This document shows positions 1-8,988 of a stretch of DNA of 64,000 nt, in pieces. The stretch covers positions 124,001-188,000 of the forward strand of contig NZ_JANIDV010000003.1 of NCBI RefSeq assembly GCF_026385505.1, in the 5' to 3' direction. Position numbers and translations under genes: made by a program. The notes under the pieces are model-generated. The model saw nothing but the letters and a program-made list of their open reading frames with translations. It had not been told where the DNA came from and did no database searches. This stretch comes from Bombella dulcis (GTDB lineage: Bacteria > Pseudomonadota > Alphaproteobacteria > Acetobacterales > Acetobacteraceae). The number at the start of each line of letters is the position of its first letter. The first letter of the stretch is position 1.

Positions 1-1
1 G

Positions 2-715
2 CAGACCGTGTGGATTGGTGTCCGTGACCCCAACCCGCAGGCCAGGGGGGGAGCTGACCATCTGGCTACAGGTGAACCCTCGAAAAATATACGCTTTCTG
101 GCGGATGTGCCTGAACTGCTGCCTCTGCCGCAGGACTGCAAGGCTCTTCTGGCTCCGTTTGCCAGCCGTGTGACACAGGGCCGCCCGTGGCTGACCGTGA
201 AGCAGGCTCTGGATGGACAGGGCAGCATGATCCCCCCGCAGGGGCAGACAACATTCACCTCTCCGGCATCGCTGCGGCTGGCCCATCAGCTCCGGCGGGC
301 CTGTGATGCGGTGGTGACGGGGATCGGTACCGTTCTAGCTGATGACCCCTCTTTCACCGTGCGGCATGTGGCCGATCATGAAGGACGGGCACCCCGGCCC
401 CTGATCGTGCTGGACCGGCAGGGCCGTCTGCCCGCGGCATGGCGTCAGGCACGGGAAGCAGACGGGTTCCACGTGAAACAGTGCCGTGATCTTGCCGCCG
501 TTCCGGCTCTTCTGGGGCGGATGGGTGTCAACTGGGCACTGGTCGAGGCCGGTCCTGCCCTGCTGGAGAGCATACGGGAGACAGGCCTCTGGGATGACTG
601 GCTGACCATTCATCATGAGGAACATGGTGAAGCGGATCGGCTGTCCGTTACCCTGCGGAACGGGGGTGATGGAAATGAAAGCCCGGTGCAGCTTCTGCGC
701 CGGTATGGGGACTAA
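2..715 (+). CDS. ribD: RibD, C-terminal part (5-amino-6-(5-phosphoribosylamino)uracil reductase); 5' partial
   Basis: The open frame runs in from the left edge, so the first codons and the zinc deaminase domain of this bifunctional enzyme lie outside the window. What is visible is the end of the linker and the NADPH-dependent reductase domain. It starts near the segment GRPWLTVKQALDGQGSM, continues through TGIGTVLADDPSFTVR and PRPLIVLDRQGRLP, and ends with the VEAGPALLESI region typical of RibD_C. The reductase converts the deaminated pyrimidine intermediate to the ribitylamino form in riboflavin synthesis. It is followed after 5 bp by riboflavin synthase, as expected for an alphaproteobacterial rib operon. 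The internal GTG at position 8 is probably not the start. Any FMN riboswitch would lie upstream and cannot be seen. Confidence 0.9.
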   Translation, partial: QTVWIGVRDPNPQARGGADHLATGEPSKNIRFLADVPELLPLPQDCKALLAPFASRVTQGRPWLTVKQALDGQGSMIPPQGQTTFTSPASLRLAHQLRRACDAVVTGIGTVLADDPSFTVRHVADHEGRAPRPLIVLDRQGRLPAAWRQAREADGFHVKQCRDLAAVPALLGRMGVNWALVEAGPALLESIRETGLWDDWLTIHHEEHGEADRLSVTLRNGGDGNESPVQLLRRYGD

Positions 716-720
716 AGACA

Positions 721-1371
721 ATGTTTTCAGGAATCATTGAACGTGTTGGTGACGTGCAGTCCGTTTCCCTGCGGGACAGGGCGATGGATGTACGGATTGT
801 CACTCATTTCACGGACCTGACGGAAGGTGAAAGCATCGCCACGAATGGCGTGTGCCTGACCGTGACCCGTTTTACGCCCGAAGGCGTGACGGACTTTCAT
901 CTGAGTGGTGAGACGCTGGCCCGCACGGCACTGGGTGAGCTGGTGGAAGGTTCACGAGTGAATCTGGAGCGGGCTGTCAGTCTCACTACCCGGCTTTCCG
1001 GCCATATCGTGCAGGGACATGTGGATGCCGTGGGGCGGCTGACCCATGTGGCGTCGGCCGGGGATTCACATCATCTGCGTATCTTCATGCCCGCTTCTCT
1101 CCGCCGCTATGTCATTGAAAAAGGCTCCATCACCATCAACGGCATCAGCCTAACGGTGAATGAGGTGCATGATGACGTGCAGCGTGACGGGCAGGAAGGT
1201 TTCGAGATCAGCCTTATGATCATCCCCCATACATGGACGCATACGGACCTTTCCACGCTGGATATCGGGGCGAAGGTGAATCTGGAAGTGGACATGATGG
1301 CCAAGTATGTGGAGACGCTCCTGCGCCACACGCCGGAAGATGAGCTGCGCTATAAGGGAGGTGTCCGGTGA
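721..1371 (+). CDS. ribE: Riboflavin synthase alpha subunit
   Basis: This 216-residue protein begins MFSGIIE, the hallmark N-terminus of riboflavin synthase, and contains two lumazine-binding (Lum_binding) repeats. The first covers about residues 1-97; the second starts around GHIVQGHVDAVG. The enzyme dismutates two 6,7-dimethyl-8-ribityllumazine molecules into riboflavin and a pyrimidine that is recycled. Length matches the family norm (about 200-220). The ATG lies 5 bp after the ribD stop, and its own stop overlaps the GTG start of ribBA by 4 bp (GTGA), which indicates translational coupling in the rib operon. Confidence 0.96.
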   Translation: MFSGIIERVGDVQSVSLRDRAMDVRIVTHFTDLTEGESIATNGVCLTVTRFTPEGVTDFHLSGETLARTALGELVEGSRVNLERAVSLTTRLSGHIVQGHVDAVGRLTHVASAGDSHHLRIFMPASLRRYVIEKGSITINGISLTVNEVHDDVQRDGQEGFEISLMIIPHTWTHTDLSTLDIGAKVNLEVDMMAKYVETLLRHTPEDELRYKGGVR

Positions 1372-2624
1372 GTAGCGGCATGTCCCCAGCCCTGAAGGCC
1401 GCCATTGCCGCCGTGCGGGAAGGCCGCATGGTCGTGATGGTGGATGATGAGGACCGGGAAAATGAAGGCGATCTGATCCTTCCGGCCCAGTTTGCGTCTC
1501 AGGAAACCATCAATTTCATGGCCCGGCAGGCTTGCGGGCTGATCTGCCTGTCCCTTGAGGCGGAGCAGATAGACAGGCTTGGCCTGTCCCCCATGGTGGC
1601 AAAAAATCAGGACCCGCGGGGCACGGCCTTCACGGTGTCCATCGAGGCCGCTCATGGCGTGACGACCGGCATTTCCGCTGCCGAGCGTGCCCATACGATT
1701 CAGGTGGCCTCTGCTCTGGATGCCACATCAGCGGACATCATCTCTCCCGGTCACATGTTTCCCTTGCGGGCCAATCCTGATGGCGTGATGGCCCGGGAGG
1801 GCCACACGGAAGGGGCGATTGACCTCATGAAGCTGGCGGGCCTGCGGCCGGCCGGGGTGATCTGCGAGATCATGGCCGGGGATGGCACGATGATGCGCCT
1901 GCCGGAGCTGCGGCATTATGCACGTCGCCACGGTCTGCCCCTCATCAGCATTGCCGAAATGCGCCGCTGGATTGCGGCACATGGCCGTGATGATGTCGGT
2001 GCCGTGGAGATGGCAGAAACGTCCCTGTCGGAGGAAGCCCAGCTTGCCGTGGCGGACCTGCCGACCCTGTGTGGCGGGGAGGATCTGCGGGTCCATGCCT
2101 TCCGCAGTCAGGATGGTGTGGAGCATCTGGCTCTCGTGAAGGGAAACCCGGACCAGACCGTGCCCCTGGTGCGTCTTCATTCCGAATGCGTGACGGGGGA
2201 TGCGCTGGGATCGCTGCGGTGCGACTGCGGCCCGCAGCTGCGGGAAGCCCTCAAGCGGATTGCTGCGGCAGAGTCTGGTGTCCTGCTGTATCTGCGGGGG
2301 CATGAGGGGCGGGGGATCGGTCTGGCCAACAAGATACGGGCCTATGAATTGCAGGATCAGGGCATGGACACCATCGAGGCCAATGAAGCCCTTGGCCTGC
2401 CTGCCGATGCCCGCCGCTGGGACATGGCGGCTCACATGCTGGCCAGCCTCGGCGTGACCCGTCTGCGCCTGCTGACGAACAACCCGGAAAAAGAGCGGGG
2501 CCTCATGAAGGCCGGTCTGACGGTGGAAGCTGTCGAGCGGCTGATCGTGCCATCCAACCCGTTCAACCGTCATTATCTCGAAACGAAACGCACCCGTATG
2601 GGGCATGCACTACAGGAGAGCTGA
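1368..2624 (+). CDS. ribBA: Bifunctional 3,4-dihydroxy-2-butanone-4-phosphate synthase / GTP cyclohydrolase II
   Basis: A 418-residue fusion. The N-terminal half (about 1-205) is DHBP synthase, with the acidic motif DDEDRENEGDL near residues 24-34 that binds metal and ribulose 5-phosphate. The C-terminal half (about 215-400) is GTP cyclohydrolase II. It has the zinc cysteines in SECVTGDALGSLRCDCG and the substrate motif LRGHEGRGIGL, so both halves look active; in some alphaproteobacteria the second half is degenerate. The two activities supply both precursors of riboflavin. The start is taken as the GTG that overlaps the ribE stop; an in-frame ATG four codons later is an alternative. ribH follows after 3 bp. 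Confidence 0.95.
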   Translation: MSSGMSPALKAAIAAVREGRMVVMVDDEDRENEGDLILPAQFASQETINFMARQACGLICLSLEAEQIDRLGLSPMVAKNQDPRGTAFTVSIEAAHGVTTGISAAERAHTIQVASALDATSADIISPGHMFPLRANPDGVMAREGHTEGAIDLMKLAGLRPAGVICEIMAGDGTMMRLPELRHYARRHGLPLISIAEMRRWIAAHGRDDVGAVEMAETSLSEEAQLAVADLPTLCGGEDLRVHAFRSQDGVEHLALVKGNPDQTVPLVRLHSECVTGDALGSLRCDCGPQLREALKRIAAAESGVLLYLRGHEGRGIGLANKIRAYELQDQGMDTIEANEALGLPADARRWDMAAHMLASLGVTRLRLLTNNPEKERGLMKAGLTVEAVERLIVPSNPFNRHYLETKRTRMGHALQES

Positions 2625-2627
2625 ACC

Positions 2628-3098
2628 ATGAGCAAACATATCGCCACGGCCCCGGAAGGTCTGAAATTGACCCCGGCTCCCAAACTGGCTCTGCTGGTCA
2701 GCCGTTTCAATCCCGACGTGACGGGTGGCCTGCGTGATGGTGCGCTGGAATGGCTGAAGGAACGTGGCATTGATGAGACCGTGGATGTCTATGAGGCCCC
2801 TGGTGCGTTCGAGCTGCCCATCATGGCCCAGCATCTGGCCCGCAAGGGTGTCTATGAGGGGGTGATCTGCCTTGGCTGTGTCATCAAGGGGGATACGGCC
2901 CATTTCGAGTTCATTTCCATGGGGGCAACGGTGGGCATCATGCAGGCCCAGCTGAAGAACGAAGTGCCGATCTCCTTTGGTATCCTGACAACTTATACGG
3001 AAGAACAGGCCGTTCTGCGGTCCCGCACTGACGAGCATAACAAGGGGCGTGAAGCTGCGGCGGCCTGTGTGGAGACGGTGGCCTTCCTGCGGCAGTAA
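2628..3098 (+). CDS. ribH: 6,7-dimethyl-8-ribityllumazine synthase
   Basis: The 156-residue protein carries the lumazine synthase landmarks SRFNPDVTGGLRDGALEWL, YEAPGAFELP and the histidine-containing GDTAHFEF segment. It condenses the RibD product with dihydroxybutanone phosphate and forms icosahedral or pentameric shells. A good ribosome site (AGGAG) sits in the last codons of ribBA, and the genes are 3 bp apart. It is the last rib gene here. The nusB gene that often follows ribH in alphaproteobacteria is absent; the next gene is a glycosyltransferase after about 290 bp. Confidence 0.96.
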   Translation: MSKHIATAPEGLKLTPAPKLALLVSRFNPDVTGGLRDGALEWLKERGIDETVDVYEAPGAFELPIMAQHLARKGVYEGVICLGCVIKGDTAHFEFISMGATVGIMQAQLKNEVPISFGILTTYTEEQAVLRSRTDEHNKGREAAAACVETVAFLRQ

Positions 3099-3391
3099 GG
3101 GGCCAGAACACTGAAGCGGTCATGGGTGTATGCTCCATCTTATGGCAGGTGAAGTATGATTCGTTTCATGCAGCTTTTGTAACAGCCAGTCATCATGGTC
3201 TGTATGGTATAAGTTTATGTGTTTTATGATCTGTTCATGGTGAAGTGGAACAGGTGTTTAATAATCGAAAATGGAACATCTTGTGTAAGAGGAACGGTGG
3301 GATATTGTTTTTTTCGTTTTTACCGTCATAAAAATCCCGCTAATATCTGGATGGATTTTACTGGCCCGTGGTGTGAACAGAAGAGGTTCGT
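3099..3391. other. Intergenic region between rib operon and polysaccharide genes
   Basis: This 293-bp gap has a lower GC content than its flanks and contains a T-rich run near 3306-3323. It probably holds the promoter of the following glycosyltransferase. I see no convincing rho-independent terminator for ribH, no conserved RNA structure and no credible small gene; a 63-codon frame at 3219-3410 has no ribosome site and overlaps the next gene. Confidence 0.5.
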
Positions 3392-4333
3392 GTGGATTTT
3401 GAGAACATAAAAGTGGCCGTCCTAATTCCCTGTTACAACGAAGGGACAACAGTGGGGCGTGTCGTGGAGGAATTTGCCCGATACATGCCGGAAGCTGATA
3501 TCTATGTCTATGACAACAACTCCACCGACCGGACAGCGGAAGTTGCTCGTGCCGCAGGGGCAATCGTCCGGACGGAGCGGATGCAGGGCAAAGGCTATGT
3601 TGTCCGGCGCATGTTCTCTGACATCGAGGCGGATTTCTATATCCTGATTGACGGGGATGAGACTTATGAGGCCGAGGCCGCTCCGAAACTGCTGGCCCTT
3701 GCGTATGAGAATGGGCTGGACATGGTCAATGGTGCCCGTGTCACGGACCGCAAGGCGGCTTACCGTCTGGGCCATGTCCTTGGTAACCGGATGCTGACCG
3801 GGCTGGTGACCATGATTTTCGGCCGTCGTCTGTCTGACATGCTGTCCGGTTACAGGGTGTTCTCGAAACGCTTCGTGAAGTCCTTTCCGGCCCTGTCTCA
3901 GGGGTTCGAGACGGAAACGGAATTCACCATTCATGCCCTTGAGCTGGGCCTGCCGGTAGGGGAAATGAAAACGGCCTATGTTGAGAGGCCACCCGGCAGT
4001 GTCTCGAAACTGAGCACCTATAAGGATGGCATCAGGATCCTTTGCACGATCATCCAGATTGTGAAGCTGGAGAAGCCGTTCATGCTATTCTCTTCCGTTG
4101 CGTTCGTCCTGTTCATGCTGGGGATCGTGCTGGGGATTCCGGTCGTGTCTTTCTACCTGCGGCATGGCCTTGTACCCCGTCTGCCAACGGCCCTGCTGGC
4201 GACGGCACTGGTTCTGCTGTCTTTCCTGAGTTTCGTCTGTGGTCTGATCCTTGATACGATCGCCATTGCCCGGAAAGAACAGAAGCGGCTGACATACCTG
4301 TCCTACCCTGCCGTTTTCTCTGACAAGCACTGA
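3392..4333 (+). CDS. Family 2 glycosyltransferase with C-terminal membrane anchor
   Basis: The 313-residue protein has a GT-A fold of family GT2. It opens with VAVLIPCYNEG, contains the nucleotide/metal-binding DGD in YILIDGDETY around residue 90, and has the LSGYRVFSKRF acceptor-side motif. Two hydrophobic segments at about residues 230-285 anchor it in the membrane. Such enzymes usually move a sugar from a nucleotide donor to undecaprenyl phosphate or to a lipid-linked acceptor. The GTG start is chosen because AGAGG lies 5 bp upstream. It is followed 18 bp later by a polytopic membrane protein, which suggests that the pair makes and uses a lipid-linked sugar. The sugar specificity is not known. 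Confidence 0.85.
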   Translation: MDFENIKVAVLIPCYNEGTTVGRVVEEFARYMPEADIYVYDNNSTDRTAEVARAAGAIVRTERMQGKGYVVRRMFSDIEADFYILIDGDETYEAEAAPKLLALAYENGLDMVNGARVTDRKAAYRLGHVLGNRMLTGLVTMIFGRRLSDMLSGYRVFSKRFVKSFPALSQGFETETEFTIHALELGLPVGEMKTAYVERPPGSVSKLSTYKDGIRILCTIIQIVKLEKPFMLFSSVAFVLFMLGIVLGIPVVSFYLRHGLVPRLPTALLATALVLLSFLSFVCGLILDTIAIARKEQKRLTYLSYPAVFSDKH

Positions 4334-4351
4334 TCTGCCGGGAAATTTGTG

Positions 4352-5764
4352 ATGATCTCCAAGAAAAACATGACACTCATCCTATGGTGCGCCGCCATTG
4401 TCTGGAGCATCATGGGCATACTGTCCTGGTGTCACCTGCCCATAGAATACAGACCCGGCGGGCTGCGGCTGACGTTCAACAGCATGATTGACCATATGCT
4501 GCATGGGCAGTTTGATGTCGAACCGAAGACTGTTGAGAAAGAGGGCTTTCTGCGGGATGGGAAGGTCTATGCCTACTGGGGCATTTTCCCGTCCCTTCTG
4601 AGGCTGCCGGTCCTGCTGTTTCCGAATGGGCTGCACTGGGACATCACCCGCCTGTCTTCCATCATCGCCGTGTTGATGATCCTGTTTTTCAATTACAGGA
4701 CATGGCGTTTTGTGTCGGACCGCTATCTTGGCGGGAACTCCTGGGTCTCGCTCTGCCTTGCCATTGCTCTGGCATTTTCCGGGGAGCAGGTCTGCTTCTT
4801 CGAGCATAGCCTCTATCAGGAAGTCTGCTTCTGGGCGTTGGCCTTTGCATCGTGGTTTGTGTACTGCGCCATCCGTGTTCTCTGTGAGAAAGAGTACTGG
4901 CGGTATGGCGGGCTTTACATGTCCATTGCGGCGGCCTGTGCGCTGCTGACCCGCGTCTCCATGGGGATCGGGCTGTATGCGGCACTGCTCTGCTTCCTCA
5001 TCATCTATTTCTACAGATGGTGCCGTCATTTCAGAATGAAGGATAAGGAGGTCACGTTCCTCTCCATCGTGATTCCGGCGGTCATTTCCGTTCTGGCCAT
5101 TATCGTGACGGCATACGTGAATTACAGGCGGTGGGGGAATCCGCTCACCTTCGCCAATTATGACCTGTATCTCTACAATATTGAATTCCCCAGCCGTGTC
5201 ATGCGGACCAAGACATATGGGCTGTTCAATCTGCAGAGATTCTATCTGGGAATTGTCTATTTCTTCGTGCCTGTCTGGATTTTCCAGAGGGCTGACGGGC
5301 GTTATGTCCTTCAGGACAGTTTCACGAGGCTGATTGATGCCAATGAGCTTCCGCCCAGCAGCTTCTTCCTGACGGATGGCTTCATGCTGCTCTGTGGGGC
5401 ACTGCTTGTTTTCGGACTGTTCCGGAAGAACAGGGTATTTCCCATCAGCAGGGCAGCTCTTGCTTCCATTGCCGTGGCTCTGGCCATTCCGGCTTTCCTG
5501 ATGATGATTGCCATCAGCATGAATTATCGGTACCGGGCCGAATTCTACCCGGATATCGTTTTCCTGGGGACGCTGGGCTGTGTCTATCTTCATAACAATC
5601 TGAAGGCTGTATCAGCCCTGAAGAAGACCCTGATTACACTGCTGGTCATCAGTGTGGTGTTTTCCAATCTCAATATTGCCCTCTATGGCGAGAGTGAGCT
5701 GGGGCCAGCCTATATGTATATCAAGGATGGAGTGTTCTCCTACTATAAGCATAGGATGTTCTGA
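4352..5764 (+). CDS. Polytopic membrane protein, GT-C-like glycosyltransferase candidate
   Basis: About 470 residues with roughly ten hydrophobic segments spread over the whole length. The first large loop after TM1 carries GKVYAYWGIFPSLLRLP, resembling the layout of GT-C transferases (a periplasmic loop with acidic or aromatic residues, then a bundle of helices). No family could be assigned with certainty. A lipid-linked sugar donor is likely because the gene follows a GT2 enzyme of the polyprenyl-phosphate type. ATG at 4352 follows GGGAAA by about 8 bp and is preferred to the GTG one codon earlier. A hairpin terminator follows at 5794-5826. Confidence 0.6.
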   Translation: MISKKNMTLILWCAAIVWSIMGILSWCHLPIEYRPGGLRLTFNSMIDHMLHGQFDVEPKTVEKEGFLRDGKVYAYWGIFPSLLRLPVLLFPNGLHWDITRLSSIIAVLMILFFNYRTWRFVSDRYLGGNSWVSLCLAIALAFSGEQVCFFEHSLYQEVCFWALAFASWFVYCAIRVLCEKEYWRYGGLYMSIAAACALLTRVSMGIGLYAALLCFLIIYFYRWCRHFRMKDKEVTFLSIVIPAVISVLAIIVTAYVNYRRWGNPLTFANYDLYLYNIEFPSRVMRTKTYGLFNLQRFYLGIVYFFVPVWIFQRADGRYVLQDSFTRLIDANELPPSSFFLTDGFMLLCGALLVFGLFRKNRVFPISRAALASIAVALAIPAFLMMIAISMNYRYRAEFYPDIVFLGTLGCVYLHNNLKAVSALKKTLITLLVISVVFSNLNIALYGESELGPAYMYIKDGVFSYYKHRMF

Positions 5765-5793
5765 AGCAGACTTCTTTGGATATGAACGAAGAA

Positions 5794-5826
5794 ACGGCCC
5801 TTCCAGTTGTATAGAAGGGCTGTTTT
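5794..5826 (+). terminator. Rho-independent terminator after the GT-C-like gene
   Basis: A 10-bp stem with one G-T wobble (ACGGCCCTTC with GAAGGGCTGT), a 10-nt loop and a TTTT tail, 30 bp after the stop codon. It lies between the plus-strand gene and the convergent minus-strand gene ending at 5856. Confidence 0.7.
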
Positions 5827-5855
5827 CCATGATATGAGGTTCTGGGCAGGTGGGA

Positions 5856-7349
5856 TTAGCGGACTCGCTTGTAAACAATCATGCCGTTAAACGTGTAACG
5901 TTGCACTACTCCATAGACAGCTTCGTAATGTTGCCTAACTTCTTTCATGATGACGTTGAACGTATCATGATTGATGTACGGATTCCGGTCTGAATCATCC
6001 GCGGAGATGAGAATGTAGAGTGGCTTCCGGGCCAAAATGTTCCGTGTTTCTTGAACAGGATCAATGCCAAGGGCATGTTTCTCCGTGTCTGTGCCGAGGT
6101 GTCCGGAAAAGGGGAAGCGAGTCAAATGGCAGTAAGGGAGATTGTCCGTAAAGACATCAGGCGTGTCGTAATTGAAGACGCAACCCGGCTGGGAGGTGAT
6201 GACAGGTAGGACTTTCTTTAAGGTTTTCAGGTTGCTGGCTTTGTGGAGTCTTTTCTCCGCATCATAGGCGCGTATGCCGCCCCAGATCAGCAGAAAGACG
6301 AGCCAGAGGCGGCTGAGGCGGGAGGTCCAGAGTGGAGCGGCAGAGATGAAAAAAGCGGGATAGAGCGGTAGGGAATAATGTTTGGTGAAGGTGTTGAAAA
6401 TGGCAAAGCCTGCAAAGGCCACCCAAGCCCATCCGCCCAGAAAGAGGGACAGTGTCTGACGGCCAGTCGTCTGTTTTTTAAAGATGATGCGCAGGATAGT
6501 CGTGATGAACAGGATGCCTAGCATGACCAGTCCCCAATATACAGTGTGCAGCCACTGATGCAGTGAGGCGATGGGGGAGGGTTTCTTCAGGAAGATGGAA
6601 ATGACATTGGCAAACCACCATTCCTGAAAATGTCCAGCCAGCGCATAGAAGAGCATGACGGCTATTGTGGGAAGTAGTGCTATTCCACACCAGATGATGC
6701 CGTTGAGGATGACTTTCAGTAGGGTTCGTTCCTGCCGGTAGGTGAGCCACATCAGATACAGTCCGATATAAACTCCTTCAAAGACGACGGATGTCTTGAT
6801 CTGGAGAGCAAAGCCAAACAGTGTCATGACCCCCATGCCTGTCTGAAGTAGGGAAAGACTGGTCTGCTGGGTCAGGAAGCGTGTGATTAGCAGGATGGCC
6901 CAGACGACCAGCAGGTTATAGAAGATGGGCGTTTGTCCGCCGCATCCCTGTGAGTTGGCTGTCCAGACAAGATAGAGGCAGCCTGCGAGAAGGGCACCAC
7001 CTGCCGGTGCGATGAAACGGGCGATTTTGAGGCACAGGATGGAGGTGACCCATGCGCTCAGCAGTGCGGCTGCCTGATAGACCCAAACGCGCCAAGGACC
7101 AAAGAGGTGGAAGAGTTCATAAAGTAGAAATACGCCAATGGGTTTCCTGTCCCAAATATCGACAAAGGGCAGCTCGCCATGTAGCATCCGGCCGCCAACG
7201 AACATGTAGAATTCTTCATCGGCAAATATAAAAGGATTTCCAAAGACCATGGCACGGGTCAGGATTGCCAGGACAAATAGTAGAATATAAGGTGTATATC
7301 TGCTCTTCGAAGACAGTTCGAAACGGTTTTGAGGTGCAGTATGGGACAT
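5856..7349 (-). CDS. GT39/ArnT-like membrane glycosyltransferase
   Basis: Nearly 500 residues with about 11-12 membrane segments. After the first one comes the acidic pair in FADEEFYMFVGG and then a WDRKPIG motif; these are characteristic of the GT-C superfamily (PMT/ArnT/GT39-like), in which the acidic pair acts in sugar transfer from polyprenyl phosphate. It probably adds a sugar to lipid A, an oligosaccharide or a protein on the periplasmic side. ATG at 7349 is used; a GTG at 7385 would add 12 residues, and neither has a good ribosome site. Base composition is more AT-rich than the rib or rfb genes. No lipid-A-specific partner is nearby. Confidence 0.75.
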   Translation of the reverse strand: MSHTAPQNRFELSSKSRYTPYILLFVLAILTRAMVFGNPFIFADEEFYMFVGGRMLHGELPFVDIWDRKPIGVFLLYELFHLFGPWRVWVYQAAALLSAWVTSILCLKIARFIAPAGGALLAGCLYLVWTANSQGCGGQTPIFYNLLVVWAILLITRFLTQQTSLSLLQTGMGVMTLFGFALQIKTSVVFEGVYIGLYLMWLTYRQERTLLKVILNGIIWCGIALLPTIAVMLFYALAGHFQEWWFANVISIFLKKPSPIASLHQWLHTVYWGLVMLGILFITTILRIIFKKQTTGRQTLSLFLGGWAWVAFAGFAIFNTFTKHYSLPLYPAFFISAAPLWTSRLSRLWLVFLLIWGGIRAYDAEKRLHKASNLKTLKKVLPVITSQPGCVFNYDTPDVFTDNLPYCHLTRFPFSGHLGTDTEKHALGIDPVQETRNILARKPLYILISADDSDRNPYINHDTFNVIMKEVRQHYEAVYGVVQRYTFNGMIVYKRVR

Positions 7350-7542
7350 TCTAGCAGCCGGTGAAGTATAGGGACATATTTTCACAGAGGAAAACAGCGG
7401 CGCATTTTATACAGAATTTTAGGCATATCAAATGAAATCCTGCAGGGTTTTGTAGGAAATTGTTATGACTTCTGTGCTAGTGAGTCTGTCTGTAAAGAGA
7501 GCGTTAGGGATGAACGCTAATCCACTTATCTAGGGATAGAGT

Positions 7543-8988
7543 ATGTTTGTGCATGAAAAAAAGGACCAGGTGATCTGGTTCTGGTGTATTGTATGGGCTG
7601 CTTTGTTCCTTTTGACATGCACGAGAACGGTGCTTGTTATGTTTCACCACGTGCCGTTGGACGTCAATGAGGGGTGGAATGCTCAGCTGGCGAGCTGGAC
7701 GGCTGGTGGGGATCATCGGCTTTATTCGTCGGACAGGGGGTTTGTGTTCAACAATTATCCTCCCCTGTCTTTCGTCTTGATGGGAGGGCTGGTGCAGCTG
7801 GGCTGTGATGCCATCATTACGGGCCGCATCCTGTCCTGCTTTTCCGTCCTTGTATCAGCCGTTTTGATTGCCCGGATCATCCGGATCGTGACAGGGACGC
7901 TTCCGGCAGCCCTGGCGACGGCTTCTCTGTTTCTCCTGACAGCGAATACGGCGTTTCATGGCTATTTTGGGATGAATGATCCGCAATGGCTGGCTCAGGC
8001 TCTGATGTTGGGAGCGCTGTGTGTGATGATCAGTCGAAAAACGATCGAGCTGACGGGGCAGCGTCTCTTCTGTTGTGCCTTTCTGATCGTTCTGGGGGGG
8101 TTTACGAAGCACAATCTGGTTGCGTTGCCTTTCGCCATGTTTATTTGGCTGTTTTGTGTTGATTTGAAAAAGGCCGTTCTTTGGAGCGTCATACTTGGCC
8201 TTCTGCTGGCCGCTGGTTTTGTCATTTGTTACGAAGTTTATGGGATTAGTTTTTTCCGGGACGTGTTCCTGCATCAGCGTGTCATCCGGCTGGGCCGGGT
8301 GATTCATAGCGTGCGGCAGCTTCCTTTTATGGGCGGGATGCTGCTGGTCGGTGTCGGTGTCTTTGTCCAGCGGTGGCGTTCGATGGATCGCAGGGACCCG
8401 TCCGTGCTGGTGATGTTGTTTCTGGTGTTTGGCTGCCTGTTTGGATTTTTGGAATCGTTGGGTGAAGGTGTCGATTATAACTGTATGTTCGATGCTTTTG
8501 TGGCGGCGTCTATTCTGTGTGGGATTGGCCTTGCCTGTCTGTCCGGGTCAGAGGGAAAGCGGAAAAAGTTGGTTCAGGTCTGTTGGGTGATGGCACTTCC
8601 TGTCCTGTGCCTGTTGCCGCTATGGGGGATGACCTCTTATCAGGAGGTACAGACCGTTCGCCTGAAAGACAATGAGTGGCAGATTTACATTCAGTCTTTG
8701 AGGATGAGAAATACGTCTTTGCTTTGTACGGACATGGCACTGTGTTACTGGGCGGATAGTCGTGACGCCATTGATCGGTTTAATTTATCTCAGGCTCTGA
8801 AGAAAAATGAAGAAGTTGTGTTTCTAAGAGAGATGATTATTCATCATCGGTTTTCGGTTGTACAGCTTTATGGCACGATGGCTCATTATAGTAGTGGCAA
8901 TATTATATTTGATAGTTGGCTTGCGAAGGCGGGATACCGACCGGTTATGGATAATGGTGAGATGATTTTGCTAGGTTATATTCGTTGA
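7543..8988 (+). CDS. Polytopic GT-C-like membrane glycosyltransferase
   Basis: A 481-residue membrane protein with about ten helices. The first external loop contains PLDVNEGWNAQLASW and then NNYPPLSF, the pattern seen in GT-C transferases of the ArnT/GT83 type, although the usual acidic pair is reduced to N-E here. A ribosome site (AGGGATAGAG) precedes the ATG. The gene is divergent from the preceding GT39-like gene (157-bp shared upstream region). It overlaps the 3' end of galE on the other strand by 13 bp. Like its neighbours it is AT-richer than the genome average. The substrate is unknown; a lipid-linked hexose is plausible given GalE and ManC next door. Confidence 0.65.
   Translation: MFVHEKKDQVIWFWCIVWAALFLLTCTRTVLVMFHHVPLDVNEGWNAQLASWTAGGDHRLYSSDRGFVFNNYPPLSFVLMGGLVQLGCDAIITGRILSCFSVLVSAVLIARIIRIVTGTLPAALATASLFLLTANTAFHGYFGMNDPQWLAQALMLGALCVMISRKTIELTGQRLFCCAFLIVLGGFTKHNLVALPFAMFIWLFCVDLKKAVLWSVILGLLLAAGFVICYEVYGISFFRDVFLHQRVIRLGRVIHSVRQLPFMGGMLLVGVGVFVQRWRSMDRRDPSVLVMLFLVFGCLFGFLESLGEGVDYNCMFDAFVAASILCGIGLACLSGSEGKRKKLVQVCWVMALPVLCLLPLWGMTSYQEVQTVRLKDNEWQIYIQSLRMRNTSLLCTDMALCYWADSRDAIDRFNLSQALKKNEEVVFLREMIIHHRFSVVQLYGTMAHYSSGNIIFDSWLAKAGYRPVMDNGEMILLGYIR

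Noticed and set aside
3219..3410. A 63-codon frame between ribH and the glycosyltransferase
   Set aside because: Overlaps the next gene, no ribosome site and unusual composition.
4382..5593. A 403-codon minus-strand frame opposite the GT-C-like gene
   Set aside because: Its translation is rich in Gln, Arg and Pro without a fold; the plus strand encodes a regular membrane protein with a start, ribosome site and terminator.
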